64,000 nucleotides of DNA, taken from assembly GCA_027919835.1 (NCBI GenBank), contig JANVFP010000014.1, positions 1,116,001 to 1,180,000 of the forward strand, read 5' to 3'. This document shows, one piece after another, positions 42,589 to 55,500 of this stretch. The notes beneath the pieces were generated by a model. The model saw only the letters and a program-made list of their open reading frames with translations. It did no database searches and was not told where the DNA came from. The DNA is from Lentinula raphanica (taxonomy: Eukaryota > Basidiomycota > Agaricomycetes > Agaricales > Omphalotaceae). The position numbers were made by a program, and so were the translations under genes. How positions within the stretch are numbered: the stretch's first letter is position 1; each line of letters starts with the position of its first letter.

Positions 42589-43476
42589 TGTCAGGAATCA
42601 GGCATTTTGCATTGCCTGCCTAAAACCAGGATCCCATTCCACCTTTGCCAGCCTATTTCCCTACAGTACTACACAACTCCAGAATATTTATTTCAGCAAC
42701 TCAACAATCACCATTATAACTCACAGAACACAAGACAAATCAATATGACTCAGGACAACATGAGGCAACCCATAAGGCAGTCCATGAAGCAAATCCAGGG
42801 CATGAGGCTGTACATGTGGTGTACATGTGGTGTACATGTGGTGTACATGTGGTGTACATGTGGTGTACATGTGGTGTACATGTGGCATGCATGTAGTATA
42901 CATGAGGTGTACATGTGGCATGCATGTGGTATACATGAGGCATACATGTGGTATGCTGGATACATGTGGCACACATGAGGCATACATGTGGTATGCTGGA
43001 TACATGTGGCACACATGAGGCATACACAAGGCATACATGAGGTATCCATGAGGCATTGTAGATTGGTATATAAGACACCCCAGAAACTTGTTTGTACCCT
43101 AGACTAGTTATTCTTGTACCCCCACCTACCCACTGTTGATTCAGCATCTTTTGACTGCACTTTGTGTTTTTCTTGTCTGACGACCATTCCAGCAAGCCTT
43201 TATACTCGATCCATCGACTGACGTCCAACCCAGCTTTGCGATCGCTCTTTGTTCATTGTCTGACGTCCACCCCAGCCTTGCAACAACCGTGATTACCTGT
43301 CTGACGTAATATTCCAGACAACGTAGCCACACCCTTTTATACTTTGCTGAAGTAACATTCCAGCAAAGGTCCGTGTGTTTTTCTAGAAGCCGTTATTGGT
43401 GATAACCCCAGGATAATCTACTTCCTGGTGAACCAGCTTTGGGTCCGTGATCGGCGTTGTTAACCAACTCCTTACA
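42589..43476 (+). repeat. 5' LTR of element B
   Basis: Contains a tandem array of TACATGTGGTG undecamers and TACATGAGGCA variants (42810-43040), then TATATAAGAC (about 43063), a likely TATA box, then four CTGACG...CCAG motifs. The array composition differs from the 3' LTR although the total length is the same. Confidence 0.9.
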
Positions 43477-43505
43477 TAATAACTAGTCTCCTGTTGTCAT
43501 CAGTC

Positions 43506-46500
43506 ATGGCTACTAGAACTTTTACCTTCGAGGAAGTGGAGGTTGAGGAGGATATCCCCTATGCTCCTTACTCCTTCCACATCCTTACACCTACATCAAG
43601 AAACATTGTACGGGGTACTCCTGCACACTTCAGTAATAATGCAGAGGACACTACTCCCCTACACTTTCTAGAACGTGGTCGTCATCTTGGTCAAGCTCCA
43701 TGTCCTCGTTCTCTTTCACCAGTTCATGTTCGAACTGAGGTCCAATGTACTGCTGCCTCTCAGGAACCTGAGCGGTCATTCAGGCATCAATATTATACTC
43801 CAGAGTCTGCTGGAATCCCAGTTCGAGCTGCACCAGGGCAGTCCAATCTGGCTAACGAGTTGGAGCTAGCAGATGAACTTCCTCCTGTACAGAGAAGTCC
43901 TGCTGCACCTACTCGAGGCCAGGAACTCCTTGCAGACCTTGTTGCAACTGAACGTCGTGTCTCTCCTCCAATCGACAGTCAGTTAGCAATAGTCATCCAC
44001 GGTATAATACACCTCCTACACTAGAAGTGTCTCATGAATACCACAATTCTATGGATCATCCTACAAAGGACATCATGGATGTCTCCATTGACAAACCCCC
44101 AGATCGACAAATACATAGATCACTACTAGGTCATCCACTGGCAGAATCTACACCAGCCATTCATGATACCAATACTCGTCGGTCTCCAACTTTCCGTACA
44201 TACTCGGAAGGGTATAGAGAAGTCATGAGTGAGTCTCCACCAGCACACCATACCAGTCCACAGGTAGCACCAGATACTCCAATCCGACGTCTTGCTGCTC
44301 GTCAACAGGTTGATGACGGTGCTTCTCAAAATGAATTGTTGAACCTGGTGGGCTCTGCTCGTAGTCTTTTGAATGCTCTAGGTTTCCATACTGAAGGCCG
44401 AACTAATATTGGAATACTGCGGTTACTGCAATGGATTGTACGGTTGACGGATGATGAAGTCACACCTGAACTGATGCGTAACCTGCAGCATGGCAATAAT
44501 GTTCGTGAATTGGTAGAATTGGAAGAACGCTCTCACCAGATAGGAGTGGAGAATTTAATCAATGATCCAGAAATTTCATCATTCTATTCATCCCATTCCA
44601 CTGCTCATACTATCACCCCTAACTCTTCATCTCCACGTCATCATGGAATTCATCACTGGGAAGATGACATTGTTAATGAATATGATTCATTACCTATTCA
44701 TGGAGAACCACGAAGCCGGATTCATAGAGGGACTCCATGGAATCCGAGATACCTATATCCACAATGTCAGACAGCTTCAGATGAATCTGAAATTCCCCGA
44801 CCAAGCAATATTCCTCGTCGTCGAGTTTATGGAAGCAGTGGCTGGTACAGTCAATCAAATGAAGATGATGACTTTTTTACCTCCATTGAAATGGAAGAAG
44901 ACTGGGATCCAGTACCACCCTATGCTGGAAGAAGTCAGGCTGATGTGGAGAAACAACTTGTTGCTATGAGGCGATATGAGCATCGTACTCCAACAGTCAT
45001 GTCACATACTTCAGCTGGTCCTCGGAGCCGAGCTACATCCATTTCACAGGGAACTAGGGGTCGACAACCTCTGGTAACTATGGAAACCATTCCAGAGGGA
45101 CCAACTATTGAAAGTGTGAACAGTGAAGTTCGCAGTAATACAACTCCCAGTTCCAGTAATCGAAACTCGAGCCGCCGTCGTAGGAGAGCAATTGAATGGC
45201 ATCCATCAGCAGATGTGGAGGAGCAGGAAAAAGCTTCCCCAAAACCTGAACAAGGAAAGCCAGAAGAACCTCTTCCTGATGACATCCCTAATAACAAGGA
45301 AACCTTGGAGTCTCCTAAACCACAAGTGTCTCCAAGGAAACCTATATTGACATCTTTTGTGCGTAACACTCCACCACATCAAACATCCCATGCTGCTGAT
45401 TATGATACTGGGTATACCAACTCCTACCAACGTGATAATTGCCCAGGTGTTGGGACCTCCTCTTATCCACACATTCCTAACAAAGGGAAGCAAAGAGCAG
45501 AACCAGAGGTTTCCTTTGATGATAGGATTCCCCATCACTCAAAGACTGTGGACTTGGAGGAAATAGACCTAGAAGTTCAGCAAGGCATCATTGACAGCTT
45601 CATTGAAAATGAGCATCATAAAGATATGGGGACTCAGCCATCTGTGTTCAAATTCCAATCGGGCAGTTTTGAAAAATTCTTTACACCTAATGCATCTGCT
45701 CGTCAACCTCTTAATAGTCCAATATCAGTGTCATTGGCAGGATTTGAGTCCAATTCTGCTGCAGGTAGTCCACCAAAAGCAACCAGTATTCCTGTTGCTA
45801 TGACAAGTGGCAGTGGTGGTGGTGGAAATGATCCCCCTGATGCTGGAGATAACCCTGGCCATGAAAGTGATGATGGACCTGATGACAATCGGGGAAAACA
45901 GTCATCCTCTCACAGAAATAGTCCCAACCCATCCAATTCTGGTCGGTCTGGTCATAACAATAACAGACGTAACCAGGGAGGACCATGTTATTGTCCACAA
46001 AATAGGTTTGGTCGAGATGGTCGAGATGGTAGGGATGGTAGGGATGGTCAAGATGCCTTTGGCATTTGTTCCTGTGATCGAAGGTCATTAATAGATGATC
46101 GTCAGGACCGGGAGTTTGAAAGGAGACTAAAGGAGATCAAAAGAGATGAATTGAACCGGGAATCCAAATTAGATATCAACAAACCTAGTCCGTTCACAGG
46201 AGAAGATCGCAATGAATGGCGCGAGTTCAAGGAAAACTGTGAAAATTTCTTTGCTGCCAAACCTCGAATCTACTCTAATGACATTTCAAAAATTGCATTT
46301 GCGGCATCCTATATGAAAGGACCTGCAAAGAGATACTACCAGAATCTCATGAGAAGACAGCGATCTGGTCATGTGGTTACTCCTCTTATCCATTGGGAAA
46401 AATTTGCAGTTCTATTTGGACAAATGTTTGGACTACATTATGAGACTATCCAAGCTCAATCCAAATTGGATGAGTGTGTCCAGGCATGGAACGAATCCTT

Positions 46501-47209
46501 TGGTGATTTCTGGGTCCGATTTGAAGATATTGCCCTCATGACAGAATATGATGATCGAGCTCTTCGGTGGAGATTACTGAAACAAATTCAGAACCATCTC
46601 CGGAATTGCTTGGTTGATCATGGAGAAATACCTGATACAATTTCAGGAGTGGTGGATAAACTGATAGTGCTTGATGGAGCAAGACAGGCTTTCAACCAGG
46701 TTGGACTTGGTCATAAAGGAAATGACTATACACTGGATTCTACTGCAGAATCAGTAATTCCAACTAATTCAGGAAGAAACCAAATTAAGAATGCAGTGGC
46801 AATTGCTGATGAAGACAAAAAGGCAAAATCATCTTCCACTATTCCACAATATAACATCCGCACACCACCTGATAATCAAGGATTGATGCAAGTGGCAGAA
46901 GATGCACATTTGGAATCTTCCATTGCTGAGGATATGTTGGGTACAGAAAACATCCAGGATGAAGAAAAATCATATCCTAAAGTGACTCAGGAAGAATGGA
47001 ATCACCGGATGAGAGAAGGTCTCTGTGCTGTTTGTGGCTCTAAAGAGCATAAATATCGGCAGCATTTTATCCACAAAGAATCTCAGAATGTATCACTGAG
47101 AGGGGCATTCATACAAGAATGTGGTCCATATGTGGAGATTGATGGCTTTGCACAGCCTATTCATGTTGATGACCCTATTCTCAACCTTTGGGAGCTGGGC
47201 AGTCACTGA
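43506..47209 (+). pseudogene. Large Gag-like protein of element B, one frameshift
   Basis: Starts MATRTFTFEEVEVEEDI like the element A protein. A one-base shift near 43970-43990 moves the frame; it resumes as NTPPTLEVSHEYH, matching QTPPTPEEFHEHL in A. The capsid-like block (PFTGEDRNEWREFKENCENF, DFWVRFEDIALM, LRWRLLKQIQ) is well conserved with A. Unlike A, it ends with CAVCGSKEHKYRQHF, a zinc-knuckle-like CxxCx4Hx4H. Apart from the shift it is open over about 1,230 codons. Confidence 0.82.
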
Positions 47210-47233
47210 AGAAGACAAGACCTCGAGGGCTCG

Positions 47234-47254
47234 GTCTGGTGGAGGGGGGAATAC
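47234..47254 (+). other. Polypurine tract of element B
   Basis: GGTGGAGGGGGGAATAC lies directly before the 3' LTR. Confidence 0.7.
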
Positions 47255-48142
47255 TGTCAGGAATCAGGCATTTTGCATTGCCTGCCTAAAACCAGGATCC
47301 CATTCCACCTTTGCCAGCCTATTTCCCTACAGTACTACACAACTCCAGAATATTTATTTCAGCAACTCAACAATCACCATTATAACTCACAGAACACAAG
47401 ACAAATCAATATGACTCAGGACAACATGAGGCAACCCATAAGGCAGTCCATGAAGCAAATCCAGGGCATGAGGCTGTACATGTGGTGTACATGTGGTGTA
47501 CATGTGGTGTACATGTGGTGTACATGTGGCATGCATGTAGTATACATGAGGTGTACATGTGGCATGCATGTGGTATACATGAGGCATACATGTGGTATAC
47601 ATGAGGCATACATGTGGTATGCTGGATACATGTGGCACACATGAGGCATACATGTGGTATGCTGGATACATGTGGCACACATGAGGCATACACAAGGCAT
47701 ACATGAGGTATCCATGAGGCATTGTAGATTGGTATATAAGACACCCCAGAAACTTGTTTGTACCCTAGACTAGTTATTCTTGTACCCCCACCTACCCACT
47801 GTTGATTCAGCATCTTTTGACTGCACTTTGTGTTTTTCTTGTCTGACGACCATTCCAGCAAGCCTTTATACTCAATCCATCGACTGACGTCCAACCCAGC
47901 TTTGCGATCGCTCTTTGTTCATTGTCTGACGTCCACCCCAGCCTTGCAACAACCGTGATTACCTGTCTGACGTAATATTCCAGACAACGTAGCCACACCC
48001 TTTTATACTTTGCTGAAGTAACATTCCAGCAAAGGTCCGTGTGTTTTTCTAGAAGCCGTTATTGGTGATAACCCCAGGATAATCTACTTCCTGGTGAACC
48101 AGCTTTGGGTCCGTGATCGGCGTTGTTAACCAACTCCTTACA
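47255..48142 (+). repeat. 3' LTR of element B
   Basis: Near-identical to the 5' LTR outside the TACATG array. The array has four rather than six TACATGTGGTG units, but one extra 22-bp TACATGAGGCA-type unit pair. Confidence 0.9.
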
Positions 48143-51100
48143 AGGACTAGGTTGGGATCCGAAAGTTACCATCCAAATGCAGAATGTGCATGGAGGTCTG
48201 GCCCGTACCAAAGGACTGTCCAGGAACGTACCATTCCGATTTGGACCCATAACACTGTATCTACAATGCCATGTGCAGGAAAAGGCACCCTTCGAAATTC
48301 TGTTGGGTAGGTCTTTCGATGTACTGACAGAAAGTGTCATCCATACGTTTGGATCTGGTGACCAAGAGTTAACCATAACAGATCCGAACACTGGAAAGCA
48401 ATACACCATAGGTACTAGTCCGAGAGGACAAAGTCCTAAAGCTCAGAAACGGCAGTTGGATAAGCAGAAGTATGCTCAGACTCGGACAGAGACTCCAGAT
48501 CCAAATCAGGAGACCAGCCCCGAAGAAGAGGAGAAAACTGCTGAACCAAATTTTTAGATAACCTCTGTGATCTGAGTAGCGATCAGGGAGAGGTTGAAAT
48601 CGCTGTGAGTGGGTATTGGGATCCTTTAGGTGAAGAAGTAGTCATTGAGTCGACCAAAGTGAAAGAAGGAGTGTTCCGAGATGAAGAATTGGCTGAACTA
48701 TATGTTAATTATAGCCAACCCTCGTTTAGGGATTCACTTCCTGAAGTCGCTGAAACCATAGATCTATACCTAAACAAAGGTGTGGACCATCAACAAAATC
48801 GTGTGATCAATCCTTGGAAGGAAGGATTTCGAACTGATCCGGACGTGGAACAACTTGAACAGTCCTTTTATCAGTCTATTAAAGCTAAAAGTCTGACGAG
48901 AGACGTTCATGGGTTGTCCCGGCCAAGTGATTACACTTCAGATCTGGACCATGTAAGTCCAGATCAACCGGATAATTCCCAGTCCTATGACTCAGTGAGG
49001 AGTGCCCGGGAACGAGTTCAATCGTGGGAACAAAAGAATGGAACATTTGAACAGCATATAGGCGCATATAGTGACCCAATGTCATCATATTCAAATGTAT
49101 CTGTCTTCGGTTCTCGAAAATATAAGCCTGTTGCATTGAAAGTACGCCCGGTTAAGGCTGAACTTCCTGAGGAATTTAGGGTTCGTCGTCATATCTTTGG
49201 AGATCCTTTGGAAGGATTGCCAGATCTGCCGACTCATCCACCTGAATTCACTCCGGGAGTCCGATACACGCATGAGCGTAAGGAGATTATTGACAAGAAC
49301 CATCCAGAAGGATTCTTAACAAATGAGGAACGAAAACTCATTCATCATCTGATGAAGGTTCAGGAAATGGGTTTTGCCTGGGATCAATCCGAAGGTGGAA
49401 CTTTCAGAGAGGATTTCTTCCCTCCAGTAAAGATTCCGGTTATACCTCACGAACCCTGGGTCGAGAAAAACATTCCCGTGCCTCCAGGAATCTTTCTTAA
49501 GGTTTGTAAGATAATCAAGGATAAGATCCTTGCAGGAGTTTACGAACCATCGAGTGCAAGCTACAGATCTAAATGGTTCTGTGTGGTGAAAAAGGATGGA
49601 ACGAGCCTAAGATTGGTGCACAGTCTGGAGCCTTTGAATAAGGTTACTATACGGCACTCCGGGGTTCCCCCAGCTACTGCGGACATTGCTAGACACTTTG
49701 CAGGCAGAGCATGTGGAGGGATCTTGGATATCTTTGTGGGCTACGATGAGAGACATATAGATGTTGGATCTAGGGATCTCACCACTTTCCAAACTCCTTA
49801 TGGACCACATCGTCTCGTCAAATTGCCTATGGGATGGACCAACTCGGTACCAATATTCCATGACGATGTAACTTACTTGTTACGAGACGAAATTCCTGAA
49901 TATACTATTCCTTACATTGATGATGTACCTGTGCGAGGACCCGAGAGTCGATATGAGTTACCAGGTGGTGGTTATGAAACCATTCCGGAAAACCCACAGA
50001 TCCGTCGATTCGTATGGGAACATCTTCAAAACGTGAATCGGATCATCCAACGAATGAAGCATGCTGGAGGTACCTTCTCAGGACCTAAAGCTTTCGTTTG
50101 TTGTGAGGAAACCACAGTGGTTGGACATCGTTGTGCCTATGAAGGACAGAAACCAGATGATAAGATCGCTACTACGGTCCTAACTTGGCCTAAATGTGAA
50201 ACTCGAACACATGTGAGAGCTTTCCTGGGGACTGTTGGCCAGCTTCGAATGTTCATTCACAACTATTCCAAGAAAGCTGCCCCCTTGACTAAATTGACGG
50301 CAAATGTACCGTTTGAGTGGTCTGAGGAGCAGGATCTTGCTATGGAACTACTAAAGGAAGGAGTGCGAAATGCACCAGCCCTTAGAGTCATTGTTTATGA
50401 TTGGGAAACACATCTATCAGTCGATAGTTCATGGATGGGAACAGGATTTTACATTTATCAAGTAGATCCTAACGACCCTGAAAAGATCTATTACAATTAC
50501 TTTGGATCTATTCCCTACGTGGAACGGGAAGCCCGCTTTTCACAATCTAAACGTGAACTTTATGGTCTGAAACTTGCTTTGGAGTCCACCCATTATCTTC
50601 TTTATGGATGCCGACAACTGATAGTGGAAACTGATGCGAGCTACATACAGGGAATGCTTGAAAACCCCAGTAGTGGCCCAAATGCAACCATTAATCGTTG
50701 GATTGAGGCAATCCGTAAATTCCATTTCGATTTGGTACATGTCAAAGGTGTGACGCATGGACCTGATGGCTTATCTCGAAGACCACCTGGTGGTTGGACA
50801 ACTCCTCGCGGAAAGTCGACCAGTGAAGATGATCTGGACGAGGATGACTCCAACAACATTAGGTTTCTGAAAGCAGATGATGCCGACGATCCATTTCCCT
50901 TTGATTTGTTTAAAGATCATATAGATCCAAGGCATGGTTATCTCCTAGGAATCTATTGCCCAGATTTCGAGGAAGATCTAGAACTTGCCAGAGAAGAAGA
51001 TCTAGAGCATAAACTACGAAAGGACCATCTGCTTATGCATGGGATGCAACCAGTTTCTCAGTATCTGCAATATACTACGATTCCTGACAATGCAGTCTGG

Positions 51101-52513
51101 GGACCAGATCAATCATATCCGGATTCCCACAGATCTGATGGAGGAAATCATTTGGACAAGCAGTTGCCAGAGATCTTGGAGTGGCTGAAAAACCCTGATG
51201 CAGAATGTTTCGGGAAATTGGACAAGAAACAACGGTTGGAAATGGATAGGAAAGTAATTCCCTTCTCCATTGATACCGAAGGTCGACTGTACCATAGGAA
51301 GTTATCGTCCAATCAGCCTCGTTTAGTCGTGGATCCTGATCGACGAATGGCTCTTCTGAACAGTGCACATGATGCCCTTGGTCACAAAGGTGTCTTTGCA
51401 ACGAAGGACTTCTTGGAAAAGAGGTTTTGGTGGCCAGATCTGGACAAAGACGTGGAGTGGTATGTTAAATCGTGCCAAGCCTGTCAGGATCGACAGAGGG
51501 CTCTCATTAGAATCCCTCCAACAGTTACCTACACCCCTTCTCTGTTTCAGAAGGTACATATTGACACCATGTTCATGACTCCATCCAGTAATGGGTGTAA
51601 GTACATAGTGCATGGTCGAGATTCACTTTCATCCTGGTCCAAGGCGAGAGCCTTAAGAGTGGAAAATGCCAGATCTATAGCTGAATGGTTCTTTGATGAC
51701 ATTATCTGTCGATGGGGATGTCCTGAGGAAGTTGTTTCGGATAATGCACCCCAAATGAAGCTTATGCTGAAATGGTTGGAACAAAAGTATGGGATCCGAG
51801 GAACTAAGATTTCCCCGTATAACTCTCAAGCCAATGGAAAGATTGAGCGTGCTCATTATGATCTGAGGCAGGCCTTAGCAAAGACTTGTGCCGGAGATCT
51901 GAGCAAATGGTTCTACTTCCTGAAGCCAATGTTATGGGCAGATCGAGTCACTCCTAGGAGGGGTCTCGGATGCTCTCCCTATTTTGTTGTAACTGGTGCA
52001 GAACCGTTACTACCTTTTGATATCGTCGAATCTACCTATTTGGTCAATCCACCAAATCGAATCCTCTCTCGGGAAGAGTTGCTGGGTTATCGTGCTCAGG
52101 CCCTTTCCAAACACCGTTCCTTCATTGAGAACATGAGATCCAGGATTGATGCTAATAAGCGTCGAGATCTTAGGATCTTCGAAGACAAGTTCCGATATAC
52201 TATCAAGGACTGGGATTTCAAACCAGGGACCTTGGTACAAATCAGGAACACCACCATCGAGAAGAATTTGGATCGAAAAATGTATAGTCGCTACCGTGGA
52301 CCTATGGTTGTGATCAGACGAACACAAGGAGGGTCTTATATCATTGCTGAAATGGATGGTACCGTACTGAAAGACAAAGTCGGTGCATTCAGAGTAATGC
52401 CTCATCATGCTCGTTTCGAACCAATAGATCTGCCCCAGAACATCCATGACCTGATAGATCTGAGTCCAGAACAACTGGAAGCTATGGTCGATGATGACGA
52501 GGATACCCCTGAT

Positions 52514-55500
52514 CAGTGATGGACAGGTCATTGACATGACCGGGAAGTCAATGACATTTGACCACACGTCAATGACCCACGGTCAATGACATTGTCATTG
52601 ACCTGTCGGGCCGAATTCTGCCACGGAATTCCCACCACCTCAAATGTTCCAAATATGGACATTGAGCTTTGGCCCGCAGCCGCCGCAACCTGCTGTGGTC
52701 ATAACTATGGCCGGAAAAGATACACAATAGATTCTGAGTACTTTTATTGTTGAATATGTATATATATTGCCAGTTTTCAAATGATGCCTCCCAACTTGTA
52801 CTGGCTGCGGATTGACCTGCGCTGGTCTTGTTCACCCTTGCGAGATTCTGCTCTCTTCATCCTGTGCTGTGCGGATTGACCCGCCGCCTTGTATATGTTT
52901 TGAGAATTGAACTTCATCAGACAGTTCGAACTTTATGCGGATTGACCTGCCATTGATCGATGATATTCAACAGACTGTTAATACATACTTTAGATTGAGA
53001 GTAAATCTTCATTCGTCTCGTCAAGATCAATAAGCCCATTACTATCACCATCGTTCTCAGCCTCAAGCAACTCATATAGTGCTAGTTCTTCCGTCAAGTT
53101 AGCCTTTGTTCTATTCAGGTGAAGGTTGATCCATCGTTGGTTCGAGAAGTTGAAAAGCTTTTGAATCGGGATTCCACCCTGTGATTGCAGAGTATGAACG
53201 GTACCCGAAAGTAATGGCACTGATCCAGATCCAGTAGACGCAACATCGTCTTCATCGTCCGTTACTGCGGCTATATTCCTCTCCATCATAGATCGGAATG
53301 AAGTAGTGCGTGGTTCTGACTGGTCTGTATCTAGACAATATCAGAAAATCAACTGAATACAAAGAATTGAACATACCATTGCTATTCAAAGCATCTACAT
53401 TGGATAGAACATGCGGCGATTGTTGCAGGGTGTTCTGAATTTCATCTCGAGTCTTCTGACCTCGTACTGCAAATCTCCGCTTCAAACGTTTACTTTCTGC
53501 CTTCCGCTGATGCTCATCCCGGATGTGCATTTTGAGTTCTGTTAAATCTGTAAGCGTCTGTACTCCGAGGCGGTTGCGCAGCTTTGTTAGTGTATTGCCA
53601 AAGACACTGAAGAGTCTTTCACAGGATGCAGAGTTGGCGGAGATGCCCAGAATGCGCAACGCGAGCCGTATGAATTGAGTACCAGGCATTCCAGGATATG
53701 TAAATCCTTTGAAGATTTGAGCTGGGTCTGGACTCCGGTGCTGCAAAAATCAAAGATTCATTGGAGAAATGATGATAGTTGTCAATACTTACATTAGACA
53801 TCGCATTTCCAAGCTCCAAATCGATGCGATTCTGTAGATTTACAAAAGTACCTTGGCCATAGAGGTAATCATCCAGATTGGAAAATTCATCGAGTATGAT
53901 CCGTTCATCTGGGAATATCCGATTCCAAAGGCGTACCATGAGATCTTGAATACCCGCATTGTTGAAAGCCGGAATCGAGCTGAATGCTTGGTTTCGATAG
54001 ATAGGATTGAGTATAACTGCCGCTATAAAAACCTCTTGGTCGCATTTCTTCCATCGCGCTTCGATACTCGAGATGATTGCATCACGTCCTCGAGTATCGT
54101 TAACTCTCATAGTCGAATAGAAGTAGAACAGATACCCAAACGTGAGCAGCACTTGATCCAGCCGGCAATGTGCAGCCTGTATCACATTTGCTGCAATAGC
54201 TAGTGGTTCCAAGTGTGTAACAATACTGGATTAACAATCAGTCATATCATGTTAGCGTCTCCTTTCATAGTCAAAACATACCTTGAGAGCGCCTCCCAAA
54301 AGGCCTCATTTTTAATGAGCGAAATCATCTCTACAGCCTTTTTCTGGGCCTGTGCATTTCCCGTTTTCATAATCCGCTTTTTTTCATCAGGTTGAGCTGC
54401 ATCGCGATAGACAAGCTCGAGGAGTTTTTCCCGAAGCTCGATTAGACGCACAAAGGCAAGGTAATGAGCTGTCCAGCGCGTAAGAACAGCACGTATCACC
54501 GCCTTTGCTAAATGAGAAAGGATGAGTGTTTTACTGCGTAACCAAGTGATAAGATCTGTTGCTTGATCAGTAAAGTGGAGATCAGCTGCGTTGGACTTCG
54601 AAAAATAATCTCCAACGATGAGATTTATCTGGATCAGAGAATGTATGAGTTTGGATAACAAGACCATACACAAGTGAAAATATACTTGGTGGGCATAACA
54701 ATCCATGACCACGAGCTCTGGATGTTTGGCGGCAAGCATGCGGCGGCCTTTTCGAGACTCCCCCGATGCATCCGAGACAAATCCGATAGGTACCGCTTTC
54801 CATTCGTCTTTGACTTTGTTGTATGCTTTTTCGATCAATTTGAGAAATTCTTCAGCAGTCTTGCGATCTTTACTAGTGTCGAACACTGCAACAGTGTATA
54901 TCTTCAATAAAAGTTAGTCAAAGTACAACATTGACATTGATCAGATAAGAGCAGCATACCTTGGCTTTTGCAGTAGAAGCCATGAAGCTAACTAAGTGGG
55001 TATGGTTCAACCCAGTCCATCCATCACCTTGAAGCGTCACCTCTTCATTCAAAAGTGCCGTGGAAACAGTACTTCGAACCTGAATATATAAATGTTATCA
55101 TAGAACATCGTTGATCTTAGTAGACGAAAATTATTTGCTCACCTGCTTGATTACGGTAGGGAGAATACGGCGCGATAGGCTTTTCCGACTGATAGATTTG
55201 ATTCCTGGGATAAACTCTCTCACCAACGTATCGAATTCAATGTTATCGACCCACGAAAGGGGTAAACCAGCAGATGCCGTCAAACGTGCGATGAGCTCCT
55301 CGAACCGGTACTGATCACCGGACCAAGTTGTACCAGTAGAAGGGAGCGTCTGCTGATTTCGACTCGATGGACGAGAGTTAACAGCTGAAATTGAGTCCGA
55401 TGGAGCAATATCGCTAGAAGACCAACTGCTGACACTCGAGATCACATCATCGGCCTGAGATAGGAGGGAAATTGAACGAGGGATAGGAGATCCAGGAGGG

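Larger units (their letters stand above)
42589..48142 (+). mobile_element. Gag-only LTR retroelement B (TR-GAG type)
   Basis: Two 888-bp LTRs (42589-43476, 47255-48142; TGTCAGGAATC...CTCCTTACA) surround one gag-like gene. Target duplication AGGAC at 42584-42588 and 48143-48147. It is a diverged relative of element A: same leader after the LTR (TAATAACTAGTCTCC), same gene layout, no pol. It lacks the AGATCT richness of its host element. Confidence 0.92.
41520..48557 (+). pseudogene. Protease-region frame, split by gag-only element B
   Basis: Frame 41520-42588 is Ser/Lys/Glu-rich and then reaches the aspartic protease site LDSGSQIVAID and ALGLGL. It is interrupted by element B. The same frame resumes at 48148 (GWDPKVTIQMQNVHGG, FEILLGRSFDVL), ending at 48557. 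Removing element B and one AGGAC rejoins the frame exactly. A separate downstream frame carries the rest of pol, so a frameshift or reinitiation would be needed for its expression. Confidence 0.85.

Noticed and set aside
42721..43228. Cys/His-rich proteins (MYTTCTPHVHHM type) in the LTRs of element B
   Set aside because: They are chance translations of the TACATGTGG array and appear in several frames on both strands.
48605..48620. GTG as a genuine start of pol
   Set aside because: Only a frame boundary; retroelement pol is normally made by frameshift or cleavage from the upstream frame.
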